DNA of 64,000 nucleotides from Pantoea sp. Nvir (GTDB taxonomy: Bacteria; Pseudomonadota; Gammaproteobacteria; Enterobacterales; Enterobacteriaceae). The notes under the pieces are model-generated. The model made no database searches, had not been told where the DNA came from, and saw nothing but the letters and a program-made list of their open reading frames with translations. Location: NCBI RefSeq assembly GCF_009829915.1, contig NZ_SZZW01000006.1:31678-95677 (forward strand), written 5' to 3'. Shown one piece after another: positions 1 through 12,949 of this stretch. Each line of letters starts with the position of its first letter. The first letter of the stretch is position 1. Position numbers and translations under genes: made by a program.

Positions 1-1771
1 CTTCGACATTATTCTCAACAATACTGTTACGATGGGGCAACAATCCTTCTTCTATGCCTACTAGATAGACGTAAGGAAATTCCAATCCTTTCGACGCGTG
101 TAGTGTCATTAGCTGAACCTGATCAAATTCCTCATTACTTTTATCACGTTCCATCATGTCACGTAGGGTAAAACGCGTCACCACCTGCGCTAACGTCATT
201 GGCTTATCAAGATCGTTTCCTTCTAGCATCTCCTGCATCCACTGCAATAACGTATTTACATTTTTCATACGCATTTCAGCTGATTTCGGGCTGACAGAAG
301 TCTCAGATAGCCAGCTTTCATATTCGATGCCACGAATTAGAAAGTGTACCGCATTGATCGGTTCACGCTCAGCCATTTGCACAATCTCATGCAACCAATG
401 AGTAAAACACTGTAGATGTTCCAGACCCCGACCATTCATGGCCTGCCCGATTCTCAAATCTAAACTAGCATTAAATAAGCTTTTATTGCATAGAGCACCC
501 CACTCTCCTAGCTTTTGTAGAGTCGCAGAACCGATCTGGCGACGTGGTGTATTAACGATCCGAAGAAACGCGCTATTATCATCCGGGTTAATTAATACGC
601 GTAGATAGGCCAAGACATCCTTAATCTCCTGACGAGAGAAAAAAGAGCTTCCACCAGAAATGTGGTAGGGAATACAGTTTTGTATTAGTAGTCTTTCAAA
701 CGCTCGTGATTGATGGTTACTTCGATAAAGAATAGCGTAATCTTTATACTGAGTCTTATTGATGAAACGGTGAGTGATCAGCTCGCCTGTCACACGCTCT
801 GCTTCATGATTCTCATGGTTGGCAGTTAGCACTTTCAATTTACTACCAAGACTTAACTCGGAAAAAAGTTTTTTTTCAAAAATATGTGGGTTATTAGCAA
901 TCAGTATATTCGCTGCTTTCAGGATTCGTTGTGACGAACGGTAGTTCTGTTCTAGCTTCATTACTTCCAATGTTGGGAAATCCTCTTTCAACAGTACCAG
1001 ATTTTGCGGACGTGCTCCACGCCAAGAGTAAATAGACTGGTCGTCATCGCCTACTACAGTGAACCTTCTTCCTCCCCCTACCAACAGTTTTATTAGCTCA
1101 TACTGATTTGTATTTGTGTCCTGATACTCATCTACTAAAAGATAGCGAATACGCTGCTGCCAGCGTTCTCGTACTTTCTGGTTCCGCTGTAGCAATAATG
1201 TTGGTAGCAAGATAAGGTCGTCGAAATCTAGCACATTACAAGACTTAAGATACTTATTATATAAGCTATAGCAGTGTACTAAAATATTGTCACGCTCGCT
1301 GCGCGCCTGCTCAGCGGCACGTAGCGGATCGATGAGATCGTTTTTCCAGTTGGAAATGGTAGTACTCAGCTGTTGTAACAATGTTTTGTCTTCTTTTAAC
1401 CACGGTTGCGTTAAATCCTTCAGTAGTGCTAGCTGATCAGTATCATCAAATAACGAGAAACTCGATTGAATACCTAATGCTGCATACTCACGTCTGATGA
1501 TTTCCAACCCTAGTGTATGAAAGGTAGAAATCATCAAGCCGCTTGCCTCTTGACGTCCAAGAGTCTGTGCTACACGTTCTTTCATCTCTCGCGAGGCTTT
1601 ATTGGTAAAAGTTACCGCTGCAATGTGACGCGCCTGATAACCACATTTACGGATTAAATAGGCAATCTTGTTTGTGATAACACGAGTTTTACCAGACCCA
1701 GCCCCGGCGAGCACTAAACATGGACCTGTAACAAATTCAACCACGCATCGCTGGCTAAAGTTTAAAACCAT
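1..1771 (-). CDS. rep: Rep ATP-dependent DNA helicase, N-terminal 590 residues (3' end outside window)
   Basis: Superfamily 1A 3'-5' DNA helicase that clears proteins ahead of the replication fork and helps restart with PriA. Reading the minus strand from the ATG at 1771 gives an unbroken frame to the window edge. The Walker A motif AGAGSGKT lies near residues 22-29, followed by the [26 protein letters not shown] and QNYRSS helicase motifs and the [16 protein letters not shown] motif near the edge. The [12 protein letters not shown] and NILIANNP stretches match Rep rather than UvrD. About 80 C-terminal residues of the usual 673 lie outside the window. No damage is visible. Identification is strong. 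Confidence 0.95.
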   Translation of the reverse strand, partial: MVLNFSQRCVVEFVTGPCLVLAGAGSGKTRVITNKIAYLIRKCGYQARHIAAVTFTNKASREMKERVAQTLGRQEASGLMISTFHTLGLEIIRREYAALGIQSSFSLFDDTDQLALLKDLTQPWLKEDKTLLQQLSTTISNWKNDLIDPLRAAEQARSERDNILVHCYSLYNKYLKSCNVLDFDDLILLPTLLLQRNQKVRERWQQRIRYLLVDEYQDTNTNQYELIKLLVGGGRRFTVVGDDDQSIYSWRGARPQNLVLLKEDFPTLEVMKLEQNYRSSQRILKAANILIANNPHIFEKKLFSELSLGSKLKVLTANHENHEAERVTGELITHRFINKTQYKDYAILYRSNHQSRAFERLLIQNCIPYHISGGSSFFSRQEIKDVLAYLRVLINPDDNSAFLRIVNTPRRQIGSATLQKLGEWGALCNKSLFNASLDLRIGQAMNGRGLEHLQCFTHWLHEIVQMAEREPINAVHFLIRGIEYESWLSETSVSPKSAEMRMKNVNTLLQWMQEMLEGNDLDKPMTLAQVVTRFTLRDMMERDKSNEEFDQVQLMTLHASKGLEFPYVYLVGIEEGLLPHRNSIVENNVE

Positions 1772-2437
1772 AAAAAATCACTCAGTCGCATAATAAACAA
1801 AAGGAAGGATAAAATGCTGGGCGCTTATTCTACACAATCAAAACGCGTATTATTAGGTAAATTTCATTAGGATGCTAAATGTTATTTACCTTTGGTAGGT
1901 ATCACGATAATATTTAGTTATAGATATCAATATTACTTAACCGCAATCTATCATTTATTTTTTAGTAGCACTAAAGGAGAATTTAATTCTTCAGATAATT
2001 GATAACTTCACGTAATCGACATGAAGTTATCGTTGCCTATAGGAAGCGTAGCAGTGTGTGTTCACACTGAAGAATTCTTGCGTGCAAAATCTTTTAAAAA
2101 AATCCATGAAATACGTTATAATGCGAACATATATGATATATTTCATATTTGTGTTGGTTGGCTAAAATATGATGTGGAGTACATTATCCACATCCTGATT
2201 AGGAAATCACATCAGTTCAAAAATTTATTTTTAAGCTAACATGATATCATTTAAGCCTTGTTATGGTAAATGAGCATCGAATTATGCCAGAAATACACTG
2301 TAAGTCTATGCCGAAAGCATAGACGTGGGATGTTTTGTGAGTACCACATCGAGTCCTTATCTATATATGAGGAAAAATCGAGTATGGTTGATTTGGTGTG
2401 GGGTTACTGGACAACTTTACACTTTCTGAACAACTTA
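1772..2437. other. Spacer between rep and metF, no gene recognised
   Basis: This stretch holds no recognisable gene. An open frame at 2021-2239 on the plus strand has no family resemblance and a composition like the spacer around it. A perfect 8-bp stem (GTCTATGC, loop CGAAA, GCATAGAC) lies at 2304-2324, downstream of metF, without a T-tract, so its role as terminator is doubtful. rep and metF are not neighbours in E. coli, so this spacer also contains a rearrangement junction. Confidence 0.5.
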
Positions 2438-3361
<924 letters not shown>

Positions 3362-3375
3362 TTAATTTTTATCTA

Positions 3376-3407
3376 AAACATCCATACGTTTAGACGTCCA
3401 GATGTTT
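3376..3407 (-). promoter_or_regulatory. MetJ operator of metF, four tandem met boxes
   Basis: Four contiguous 8-mers read AAACATCC, ATACGTTT, AGACGTCC and AGATGTTT. They match the MetJ half-site consensus AGACGTCT in 4, 5, 7 and 5-6 positions and are in perfect 8-bp phase, as the cooperative MetJ dimer array requires. They lie about 40 bp upstream of the metF start. Because metJ is intact at 5501, the operator is very likely used. Confidence 0.88.
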
Positions 3408-3510
3408 AAAATGAATGAATTCAGCCAAAGTATCAACTGTAAAATCGGGCAATATTGTGATAAATTTTCAAAGAAAATGAGAAAAATTCATACTAGAGAA
3501 AGTAAGCACC

Positions 3511-3650
3511 CATCACAATCTCCTTCCGTACTACTACGTTCCGCTCCCTTCAATTGAGTTAAATGGTGTTTTATATCTGAATGAATCAGTACATTCCCAA
3601 AAGGCACCGTTGTCATTAAACTGATAAACATCTAGGAACGCTAGGTAAGA
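3511..3650 (-). pseudogene. metL: 3'-terminal remnant of metL (aspartokinase II-homoserine dehydrogenase II)
   Basis: On the minus strand this piece translates, with one frame change, into fragments that line up with the very C-terminal end of MetL: YLAFLD against PLASLL, then NDNGAF against CDNVFA, then FRYKTPFNSIEGSG against the RWYRDNPLVIRGPGAG end of homoserine dehydrogenase, then RSSTEGDCD against RDVTAGAIQSD. It sits where metL sits in E. coli (metB-metL-metF, same strand) and ends just before the metF operator. The other ~2.2 kb of metL is gone. The match is by eye but colinear. Confidence 0.65.
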
Positions 3651-4055
3651 TAGTATGCTAGTGCTGATATTAAAATTACAAAATTATTGAATGGAAAAGG
3701 GAGGAGTATATCCATACTTCTGATAAACTGATTGAGGGTGAGAAAGCAGCGAATATACTGAATGATCCTTGAAAATATTATGAACCTACAAAGTTACTCA
3801 GATAAATGCAATGTGCATTATACAATAGATGTTTTAATAACATAGATCCTTATACCCTTGTGCAAAGAATTAATATTTGGCTTTTCCAATACAATTAATA
3901 ATTTAATTTCTGGCAAAATTGTGATACAGCACATAATGCTTCCCATTAGATAATAGATACGACTTGTAGCAGGGTTTAGGAACTAAACATATTTAATATT
4001 GACAACATTGATTAAGCGCAGCATTAAAGCAATCTTGTAGGAATTAGGAATTGTT
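3651..4055. other. Spacer where the body of metL used to be
   Basis: AT-rich non-coding sequence between the metL remnant and the end of metB. I could not recognise further MetL fragments here. Confidence 0.5.
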
Positions 4056-5216
4056 TTAATCTCGGGATGCTGTGCGGAACGCATTATCTAGATCAGCTAT
4101 TAAATCTTTATGATCTTCAATTCCTACTGAGATACGCAGTAAAGTTTCAGATATGCCTGCAGCTGCGCGTGCTTCCTCAGACATGCCTGCGTGCGTCATA
4201 GTTGCGGTATGGGAAATAAGGCTTTCAACGCCGCCTAATGACTCCGCCAGCGTAAAAAATTGCAAAGCCTTCAGGAAAGAGCGTAGTAACATTTCGTCTC
4301 CATTGAGCTCAAAACTTAGCATCGCGCCAAAACCGCGCTGTTGACGTGCCACATATTCGTGTCCGACATTTTCTGGAAGAGAGGGATGATACAATTTTTT
4401 CACCAGAGGCTGCTGCTGCAGATATTCCACAATAGCCAATGCATTGTACTGTGCCGTTGCCATGCGAGGCGCTAGAGTACGTAAGCCGCGCAATAGAAGA
4501 TAACTATCGAAAGCCGCGCCGGTGACACCAATATTGTTCGCCCACCACATAAGTTCTTTTACTAGATCCGGGTCTTTGGCAATGACAGCACCTGCCACCA
4601 CATCAGAATGACCATTAAGGTATTTAGTACAGGAATGGATCACCAGATCAGCACCCAGCGCTAGGGGATTTTGTAGCACTGGACTCAAGAAGGTATTATC
4701 AACTACACTGACTGCACCTGCATTACGAGCTGCATTGCAAATGACGGCAATATCTACCACGCGCAATAGCGGATTGCTTGGGCTTTCTAGCAATACTAAC
4801 TTCGGATGTTCGGCTAGCGCTGCTTCCAACTCTACATAATTGCCTTGGTCCACGAATTTCACGCGCCATGCACCACGTTTATTCATACTTTCAAAAAGGC
4901 GATAACTCCCACCATAGCAATCATGGGGAGCCACTAGAAGATCACCAGGTTTTAGAAATACCATTGTCACTAAATGGATTGCCGACATACCGGTATTAGT
5001 CAGTATAGCTCCCGCTCCACCTTCTAGTTCCGCTAGTACGCGCTGAACTGCATCGCGTGTTGGATTACTACGACGGGAGTAATCATGCATACGAGGTTGT
5101 TTGAAATCAAGGAAATTATAGGTGCTAGAAAGATAAATAGGCGGGACAACACAGCCATATTGTTCGTCATCGTTTAAACCGCTGTGAACTGCAATAGTTG
5201 CCTGTTTACGCGTCAT
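4056..5216 (-). CDS. metB: Cystathionine gamma-synthase
   Basis: PLP enzyme that joins O-succinylhomoserine and cysteine into cystathionine, linking cysteine supply to methionine. It has 386 residues, exactly the E. coli length. PLP lysine Lys198 is in the motif SCTKYLNGHSD; Asp173 in VVDNTF and the YSRRSNPT active-site segment are intact. It is divergent from metJ and repressed through the four met boxes at 5276-5307. Its former operon partner metL is decayed, so homoserine must come from elsewhere, for example ThrA or the host. Confidence 0.96.
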   Translation of the reverse strand: MTRKQATIAVHSGLNDDEQYGCVVPPIYLSSTYNFLDFKQPRMHDYSRRSNPTRDAVQRVLAELEGGAGAILTNTGMSAIHLVTMVFLKPGDLLVAPHDCYGGSYRLFESMNKRGAWRVKFVDQGNYVELEAALAEHPKLVLLESPSNPLLRVVDIAVICNAARNAGAVSVVDNTFLSPVLQNPLALGADLVIHSCTKYLNGHSDVVAGAVIAKDPDLVKELMWWANNIGVTGAAFDSYLLLRGLRTLAPRMATAQYNALAIVEYLQQQPLVKKLYHPSLPENVGHEYVARQQRGFGAMLSFELNGDEMLLRSFLKALQFFTLAESLGGVESLISHTATMTHAGMSEEARAAAGISETLLRISVGIEDHKDLIADLDNAFRTASRD

Positions 5217-5275
5217 GGTACTTACTATTCCTGAAGAGAATAATGAAAGAGGAAACAGGATAACACTCTATAATT

Positions 5276-5307
5276 AGACGTCAACACATCTAGACATCCA
5301 AATGTCT
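5276..5307. promoter_or_regulatory. MetJ operator in the metB-metJ divergent promoter region, four tandem met boxes
   Basis: Contiguous 8-mers AGACGTCA, ACACATCT, AGACATCC and AAATGTCT, in phase and close to the consensus AGACGTCT. They lie 60 bp upstream of metB and about 195 bp upstream of metJ, as in E. coli, where the array controls metB and allows metJ autoregulation. Confidence 0.88.
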
Positions 5308-5500
5308 TTGCATATAGAGTGAATATAGAGCTGTAACTACTAAAAATACCCTTTATTGCTTGCGTTTAGCTCCCTTATTTTTGTCTAGAATAAAAGAACT
5401 CCCCCCCCGCAAGAGTTAAGAGGTCAGGAACGCTAAAATAGAGCATAATCCAAGAATTCCCTCCCCCCCACGTTTAACTTTTATTGATGTAAGGTAACCC

Positions 5501-5818
5501 ATGGCCGAATGGAACGGCGAATATATCAGCCCTTATGCTAAACACGGCAAGAAGAGTGAGCAAGTTAAAAAGATCACAGTTTCTATCCCGCTCAGTGTGC
5601 TGAAAATTTTAACCGACGAGCGTACCCGTCGTCAGGTGAATAATCTACGGCATGCCACAAATAGTGAACTGTTGTGCGAAGCCTTTTTACATGCTTTTAC
5701 CGGACAACCCCTACCGGACGACTTTGATCTACGTAAAGAGCGAAGCGATGAAATCCCGGAAGAAGCAAAAAATATTATGCGTGATAAAGGCATTGACCCC
5801 GATACTTGGGATTACTAA
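5501..5818 (+). CDS. metJ: Methionine repressor MetJ
   Basis: Ribbon-helix-helix repressor that uses S-adenosylmethionine as corepressor and binds tandem met boxes. It has 105 residues, as in E. coli, and differs from that protein at only a handful of positions. The DNA-contacting beta strand VKKITVSIP and the following helices ([22 protein letters not shown]) are unchanged, which indicates strong selection. Both operators in this window are intact, so methionine control is still active in a genome that has lost other regulators. Two C-runs (5401-5408 and 5463-5469) lie in its leader. It ends at a strong terminator at 5829. Confidence 0.97.
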   Translation: MAEWNGEYISPYAKHGKKSEQVKKITVSIPLSVLKILTDERTRRQVNNLRHATNSELLCEAFLHAFTGQPLPDDFDLRKERSDEIPEEAKNIMRDKGIDPDTWDY

Positions 5819-5828
5819 ATTTAGTCAA

Positions 5829-5856
5829 GAAAAACCCAGCTACAACTGGGTTTTTC
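5829..5856. terminator. Bidirectional terminator between metJ and rpmE
   Basis: Perfect 11-bp stem GAAAAACCCAG / CTGGGTTTTTC with the 6-base loop CTACAA. The A-rich and T-rich flanks of the stem give a T-tract on both strands, and the genes on either side are convergent. Confidence 0.85.
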
Positions 5857-5890
5857 TTATAACTGCATCAACTAGGAATTTATATATAAT

Positions 5891-6106
5891 TTATTTTTTA
5901 GTGCTCTGAATGGCAAAACGCTTATTAAAGCGTTCAACTCGACCCCCAGTGTCAATAACACGCTGCTTACCAGTATAAAAAGGATGACATTTGCCGCATA
6001 CGTCTAGGTTTAGATCATGTGCTATGGTAGAACGAGTATGGATCACGTTACCGCAAAAGCAGGTGATGGTCACAGTTTCATATTTCGGGTGAATACCTTT
6101 TTTCAT
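5891..6106 (-). CDS. rpmE: 50S ribosomal protein L31
   Basis: Zinc-binding (C+) form of L31, located at the central protuberance and subunit bridge. It has 71 residues (70 in E. coli). The four zinc ligands are present: Cys16 and Cys18 (CFC), Cys37 and Cys40 (CGKC). The motif [21 protein letters not shown] is typical. It is divergent from priA, as in E. coli, and its 3' end faces metJ. Confidence 0.96.
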   Translation of the reverse strand: MKKGIHPKYETVTITCFCGNVIHTRSTIAHDLNLDVCGKCHPFYTGKQRVIDTGGRVERFNKRFAIQSTKK

Positions 6107-6195
6107 GGGGTAACCTCATAAAAGGCCGTGCCGTTCTCCATGCCAATTCGAAATTTGCACAGCACCACACGGTTGAACATTAGTCAAAGTTCTGA

Positions 6196-8544
<2,349 letters not shown>

Positions 8545-8904
8545 CTGTATAAGATATCTATCCGGTACTCACTAGTGATTAGACATCCCAGACGAATCAG
8601 TAATGCAAATTTGCCATATCTGAATTAGGAGGGCATGATGCTACTATGGCTAGTAGATTTTTATAAAATCTCTTCATGATGAACACGTAACTGCTGTAAA
8701 AGGACGCCCTATTTAAAGTAAGTATCTTGCTTCTACTTATTGAAGAATGTGTCGATCATTTGTTTTGAAGATATGAATCTATCATGTTAATAGGAACCAT
8801 TGATCGGTAGAATTTTTAATTCAACTTAAAGCGCTTCGACTACTCTACTTTTAGATAAGTAGCCGCACTTATCTTAAGTAAGATAGTGCCATAAATAAGC
8901 CAAG
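8545..8904. other. Spacer downstream of priA (position of cytR in E. coli)
   Basis: E. coli carries cytR between priA and ftsN. I could not recognise any CytR fragment in this stretch, which contains only short frames with many stops. cytR seems erased beyond recognition. Confidence 0.5.
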
Positions 8905-9519
8905 AAATAGCGAATATTTTTATTATTTCAATACTTACTACCTAAGGCCGAATGCTGCTGTAGTACTTGTAACCTTTGCGTGTAGCGTGTGTTTTCTACC
9001 ACATCATAAAAAAGACGATACGCTAGCAGTGATCACGGATTATGTAGTCATGGTATGCTACAGTCCTAAGAGCACTGAAAGAGTTCTCAAGAGCTAGAGA
9101 ACCATTAATTGCTAATGCCTATAAAACCTTCAGCAAAAGGAGAGTTCATTAGTACGCTCTTCTCCAAAGATATACGTTCTCCAAAGATATACGTGCGCAG
9201 TGCAGTTAGTAGTTAAATAAAGTACCTTGTAATCAAGAAATCTGAGTACAGTGAGAAAAACAGTTATAGATCCAAAAGTTCTACTAATCATAAGTCTAAG
9301 CAGACGCAGCAGCAATCTACTTTCATAAGAAATGATGAATGAAATATTTTTCAAGTCTTTCTAAGAAGAAAGAATGTGTTTTGGTCTATCATTTAAAGAT
9401 ACCTCATACTAATTAATTACTTTTTAAAAAATCACGGTAATGATGAATGATGCCAGCATTTTGAGGAAGTTGTGCGACAACAGCTATTTAACTATATTCC
9501 TCCGATCATCAGGGGTTGA
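8905..9519 (+). pseudogene. ftsN: Decayed ftsN (essential division protein in E. coli)
   Basis: Two separated segments match FtsN in order. At 8948-9022 the translation NAAVVLVTF...FLPHHKKDD matches the transmembrane segment AAAVLVTF...FITHHKKEE of E. coli FtsN. At 9436-9519 a frame of 27 codons plus the TGA at 9517-9519 matches the last 27 residues of the SPOR domain in length and in several residues, ending NYIPPIIRG against NCIRLAAGG. Stops and frame changes lie between, and a Q-rich stretch near 9300 recalls the FtsN linker. Location (priA-cytR-ftsN-hslV) and strand agree with E. coli. The protein cannot be made intact. Confidence 0.75.
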
Positions 9520-9543
9520 AACCAGATAAACTCGCCCCATATA
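9515..9543 (+). promoter_or_regulatory. Sigma-32 heat-shock promoter of hslVU
   Basis: The -35 element GTTGAAA (9515-9521) and the -10 element CCCCATATA (9535-9543) are separated by 13 bp, an almost perfect match to the RpoH consensus. The -35 element contains the TGA of the ftsN remnant, just as in E. coli, where the hslV promoter overlaps the end of ftsN. Transcription should start near 9550. The leader contains the inverted repeat ATAAAGC (9551-9557) / GCTTTAT (9578-9584). Confidence 0.88.
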
Positions 9544-9608
9544 TGCTTACATAAAGCACCGTACCTTCCTACAAGACGCTTTATCTTAATTGTACAAGGG
9601 GTCTGCGC

Positions 9609-10139
9609 GTGACAACAATAGTAAGTGTCCGACGTAATGGACGAGTCGTTATCGGCGGTGATGGCCAAGCTACTCTTGGTAATACTGTAATGAAAAGCAA
9701 TGCTAAGAAGGTGCGTCGTCTTGACAATGATAAAGTGATTGCTGGTTTCGCTGGTGGTACTGCAGATTCCTTCACGTTATTTGAACTCTTCGAACGTAAA
9801 TTGGAAATGTATCAGGGTCATCTGGTGAAAGCTGCTGTCGAATTGGCGAAAGATTGGCGTACAGATCGTATGTTACGCCGGCTTGAAACACTACTAGCCG
9901 TTGCAGATGAAAGTGCCTCACTTATCATCAGTGGCAACGGCGACGTCATTCAGCCCGAAAATGATCTGATAGCTATTGGTTCCGGAGGCCCCTTTGCTCA
10001 GGCAGCGGCTAGGGCGCTGCTAGAAAATACTGAGCTAGGTGCTCGTGCGATCGTCTCAAAGTCACTAAACATCGCGGGTGACATTTGCATATACACTAAC
10101 CACAATGTTAACTTCGAAGAACTTCCGTCCAGGGCGTAA
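9609..10139 (+). CDS. hslV: ATP-dependent protease HslVU, peptidase subunit HslV
   Basis: Proteasome-like threonine peptidase; hexamer rings dock on HslU to degrade misfolded and regulatory proteins in the cytoplasm. It has 176 residues, as in E. coli. Translation starts at a GTG, giving MTTIVSV, so the catalytic Thr2 becomes N-terminal after Met removal. Gly-rich [11 protein letters not shown] and the conserved GSGG loop are intact. hslU follows after 9 bp. A sigma-32 promoter lies about 70 bp upstream. Confidence 0.97.
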   Translation: MTTIVSVRRNGRVVIGGDGQATLGNTVMKSNAKKVRRLDNDKVIAGFAGGTADSFTLFELFERKLEMYQGHLVKAAVELAKDWRTDRMLRRLETLLAVADESASLIISGNGDVIQPENDLIAIGSGGPFAQAAARALLENTELGARAIVSKSLNIAGDICIYTNHNVNFEELPSRA

Positions 10140-10148
10140 GGATTAAAC

Positions 10149-11483
10149 ATGTCTAAGATGACTCCCCGCGAAATAGTCAACGAATTGAATCGCTTTATCA
10201 TTGGCCAAGAGAGCGCAAAACGTGCGGTCGCTATTGCACTGCGTAACCGCTGGCGTCGTATGCAGCTCGATGAAGAACTGCGCTATGAGGTGACTCCTAA
10301 AAACATTCTTATGATTGGTCCAACCGGAGTTGGTAAAACTGAAATTGCCCGGCGTTTAGCGAAGCTTGCTAACGCGCCCTTCATTAAGGTAGAAGCTACT
10401 AAATTCACTGAAGTCGGCTATGTAGGTAAAGAGGTAGACTCTATTATTCGTGATCTAACAGATACAGCCGTAAAAATGGTGCGCAGTCAAGCAATTGAAG
10501 AGAATAAGGACCGTGCTGAGGAAATGACAGAAGAGCGCCTTTTAGATGTTCTGATCCCTCCAGCTAAAAATAACTGGGGCCAACTAGAACACAGCAGTGA
10601 GCCTTCTGCAGCACGTCAGTTATTTCGTAAGAAGTTGCGCGAAGGACAGTTAGACGATAAAGAGATTGAAATAGATCTCACCGCTTCTCCAGTCGGGGTA
10701 GAGATCATGGCACCGCCAGGCATGGAAGAGCTGACTAATCAACTTCAGTCAATATTTCAGAATTTAAGTGCCCAGAAGCAGAAGCCACGCAAGCTGAAAA
10801 TTAAGGACGCAATGAAACTGCTACTCGAAGAAGAAGCAACAAAGCTGGTAAATCCGAAAGAGCTAAAACAGCATGCGATAGAAGCAGTAGAGCAAAATGG
10901 CATCGTTTTTATTGATGAAATTGATAAAATTTGTAAGCACTGTGGCCAGTCTTCCGGTCTAGACGTTTCGCGTGAAGGCGTACAGCGTGATCTGCTGCCG
11001 CTAGTGGAGGGATGTACCGTCTCCACCAAACATGGAATGGTGAAAACTGACCATATATTATTTATCGCCTCTGGAGCTTTCCAAGTTGCTAGCCCCTCGG
11101 ATCTTATTCCTGAGCTACAAGGTCGTTTACCTATCCGTGTTGAATTACAAGCGCTTACTGTGAACGACTTTGAACGTATTCTCATCGAACCAAATGCTTC
11201 CATTACCGTACAGTATAAAGCGTTGGTGGGTACTGAGGGTGTTAATATTGATTTCACCAAAGACGGTATCCGTCGCATTGCAGAAGCAGCATGGCAGGTG
11301 AATAAGAGCACTGAAAATATTGGTGCACGTCGTCTACATACTGTGCTAGAGCGTCTGATGGAAGATATTTCCTATAATGCGAGTGACCTTCAAGGTGATT
11401 CAATCACCATTGATGCCGCCTACGTCAGCAAGCATCTAGATGAGCTGGTGGCAGACGAAGATCTGAGTCGTTTTATTCTGTGA
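10149..11483 (+). CDS. hslU: ATP-dependent protease HslVU, ATPase subunit HslU
   Basis: AAA+ unfoldase that feeds substrates to HslV. It has 444 residues (443 in E. coli). Walker A GPTGVGKT is at 57-64, the pore loop GYVG is near residues 90-93, Walker B FIDEID is near 255, and the C terminus DEDLSRFIL, which inserts between HslV subunits, is unchanged. The variable I domain is present. It is the distal gene of the hslVU operon and ends with TGA. Confidence 0.97.
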   Translation: MSKMTPREIVNELNRFIIGQESAKRAVAIALRNRWRRMQLDEELRYEVTPKNILMIGPTGVGKTEIARRLAKLANAPFIKVEATKFTEVGYVGKEVDSIIRDLTDTAVKMVRSQAIEENKDRAEEMTEERLLDVLIPPAKNNWGQLEHSSEPSAARQLFRKKLREGQLDDKEIEIDLTASPVGVEIMAPPGMEELTNQLQSIFQNLSAQKQKPRKLKIKDAMKLLLEEEATKLVNPKELKQHAIEAVEQNGIVFIDEIDKICKHCGQSSGLDVSREGVQRDLLPLVEGCTVSTKHGMVKTDHILFIASGAFQVASPSDLIPELQGRLPIRVELQALTVNDFERILIEPNASITVQYKALVGTEGVNIDFTKDGIRRIAEAAWQVNKSTENIGARRLHTVLERLMEDISYNASDLQGDSITIDAAYVSKHLDELVADEDLSRFIL

Positions 11484-11624
11484 TAAGATTTTTTATGTGC
11501 TTATGAAAGGTGTTTTTTTATTTATATGCTACATATGCAGCGCCTTCTTTCTTCTGATGATTTTGATGAGAACACGTTACTGACAGTATACTTGCTATTC
11601 CTGTGATAAACAGATAAAACTAAC

Positions 11625-12110
11625 ATGAAATATGATACTTCTGAACTCTGCGACATCTACTATGAAGAAGTGAACGTTGTCGAGCCGTTTTTTTTAAGCT
11701 TCGGCCACCGTATCTCATTTGGTGGGCAGATAACCACAGTTAAGTGCTTTGAAGATAATGGACTGCTTTACGATTTGCTTGAAGAAAATGGCCAAGGTCG
11801 CGTGCTGGTGGTGGACGGTGGTGGATCGATGCGACGTGCGTTAGTTGATGCAAATCTAGCTCGTTTAGCGGTGGAAAATGAGTGGGAAGGTCTAGTGATT
11901 TATGGCTCCGTACGTCAGGTAGAGGATCTAGAGGGACTAGAAATCGGTATTCAGGCAATTGCCGCTATTCCAGTAGGTGCAGCAGGTGCAGGAATAGGGG
12001 AGAGTAATGTGAGAGTCAACTTTGGCGGCGTTACTTTCTTCTCTGGAGATCATCTTTACGCCGATAATACCGGTATCATCCTTTCTGAAGATCCACTTAG
12101 TATCAAGTAA
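11625..12110 (+). CDS. rraA: Regulator of RNase E activity RraA
   Basis: Trimeric protein that binds the C-terminal scaffold of RNase E and dampens mRNA decay. It has 161 residues, as in E. coli, and high identity throughout ([19 protein letters not shown] near the N terminus, [24 protein letters not shown] near the C terminus). menA, which lies between hslU and rraA in E. coli, is gone: only 141 bp separate the two genes. A hairpin follows at 12125. Confidence 0.95.
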   Translation: MKYDTSELCDIYYEEVNVVEPFFLSFGHRISFGGQITTVKCFEDNGLLYDLLEENGQGRVLVVDGGGSMRRALVDANLARLAVENEWEGLVIYGSVRQVEDLEGLEIGIQAIAAIPVGAAGAGIGESNVRVNFGGVTFFSGDHLYADNTGIILSEDPLSIK

Positions 12111-12124
12111 TATCATCAAAAATT

Positions 12125-12152
12125 AAAGCGGGAGAGCATATCCTCCCGCTTT
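12125..12152 (+). terminator. Terminator hairpin after rraA
   Basis: Perfect 10-bp stem AAAGCGGGAG / CTCCCGCTTT with the 8-base loop AGCATATC, 15 bp after the rraA stop. The T-tract is short (three T, inside the stem), so efficiency is uncertain. It may also serve the opposite strand, where zapB once ended. Confidence 0.7.
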
Positions 12153-12179
12153 CCATATATGAGGATGATCATAACATTT

Positions 12180-12361
12180 TTTAGTATTAGAAAAAAGTAC
12201 TGTTGTAGCAGCTGCTGATTATTTTGTAGCTATTGGTTCGTTTTTTTTGCAATTTTACTTTCATTATTTATTTCTTCACTTTCTATATGTAGAAAGGTGA
12301 GAGTATCAACTATCTGCTGTAGTTTAGCTGCCATTTTTTATAATACTTCAAATGATATTTC
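12180..12361 (-). pseudogene. zapB: Decayed zapB (Z-ring-associated coiled-coil protein)
   Basis: The minus strand from 12358 reads ISFEVL*KMAAKLQQIVDTL, then TFLHIESEEINNES, which lines up residue for residue with E. coli ZapB [20 protein letters not shown], then TLLQMEIEELKEKN. The rest is Q/K/N-rich coiled-coil-like sequence with stops. The start codon is lost (ATA for ATG) and there is a stop at the seventh codon. Position and orientation, convergent with rraA, agree with E. coli. Confidence 0.8.
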
Positions 12362-12949
12362 TCTAACCTCGTGTAGTTATCACATGGCATGGATAATATC
12401 AGCCTTAGTACGTTACTTACGTCCCAGCCTAATCCAGGACACAATACTCTTCAATTGTCTGAACCTCCATTTAGAGTGTTTGCTGTAGAAAATCACCACA
12501 TAGATTGGCGAGACAATCCAAAAAAAGGCACATAAACGCTTATTTTTGCGTTAGCATACTCAATAAAGCTCGTGCCTTTAATTAAGGTTAATTAAGGAGC
12601 ACAAACAAAACAGCCATAGATTTTATCTTCAATCTAAAAAATATCATAATTAATTAGACAATAAATACACTGAAAGAAAGGCTAGCGCGTTACTTAATTT
12701 ATTGAAATATAATTGATATCTTTTCGTTATGAAACGTGAGAGCATAGCTACTATGAAACTAACAGGCACTGTTTTCATTCAATAGGAATTTGCAGATCTG
12801 GAAATTAACTGAGACTCAATAGTCTGTTTATTTTGCTAGGGTTTACTACTACTTATAACACTTATTTATAACATATTTTTGTAAAGCCATTACACGGCAA
12901 GAAATAAATTCTACTACCTTAATGTAGAAATATCTTCTTAACGTCATAT

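Noticed and set aside
2021..2239. 72-residue open frame downstream of metF
   Set aside because: No family resemblance, no ribosome site, and composition like surrounding spacer.
9130..9354. Minus-strand open frame of 74 residues
   Set aside because: It lies antisense to the ftsN remnant and has no recognisable features.
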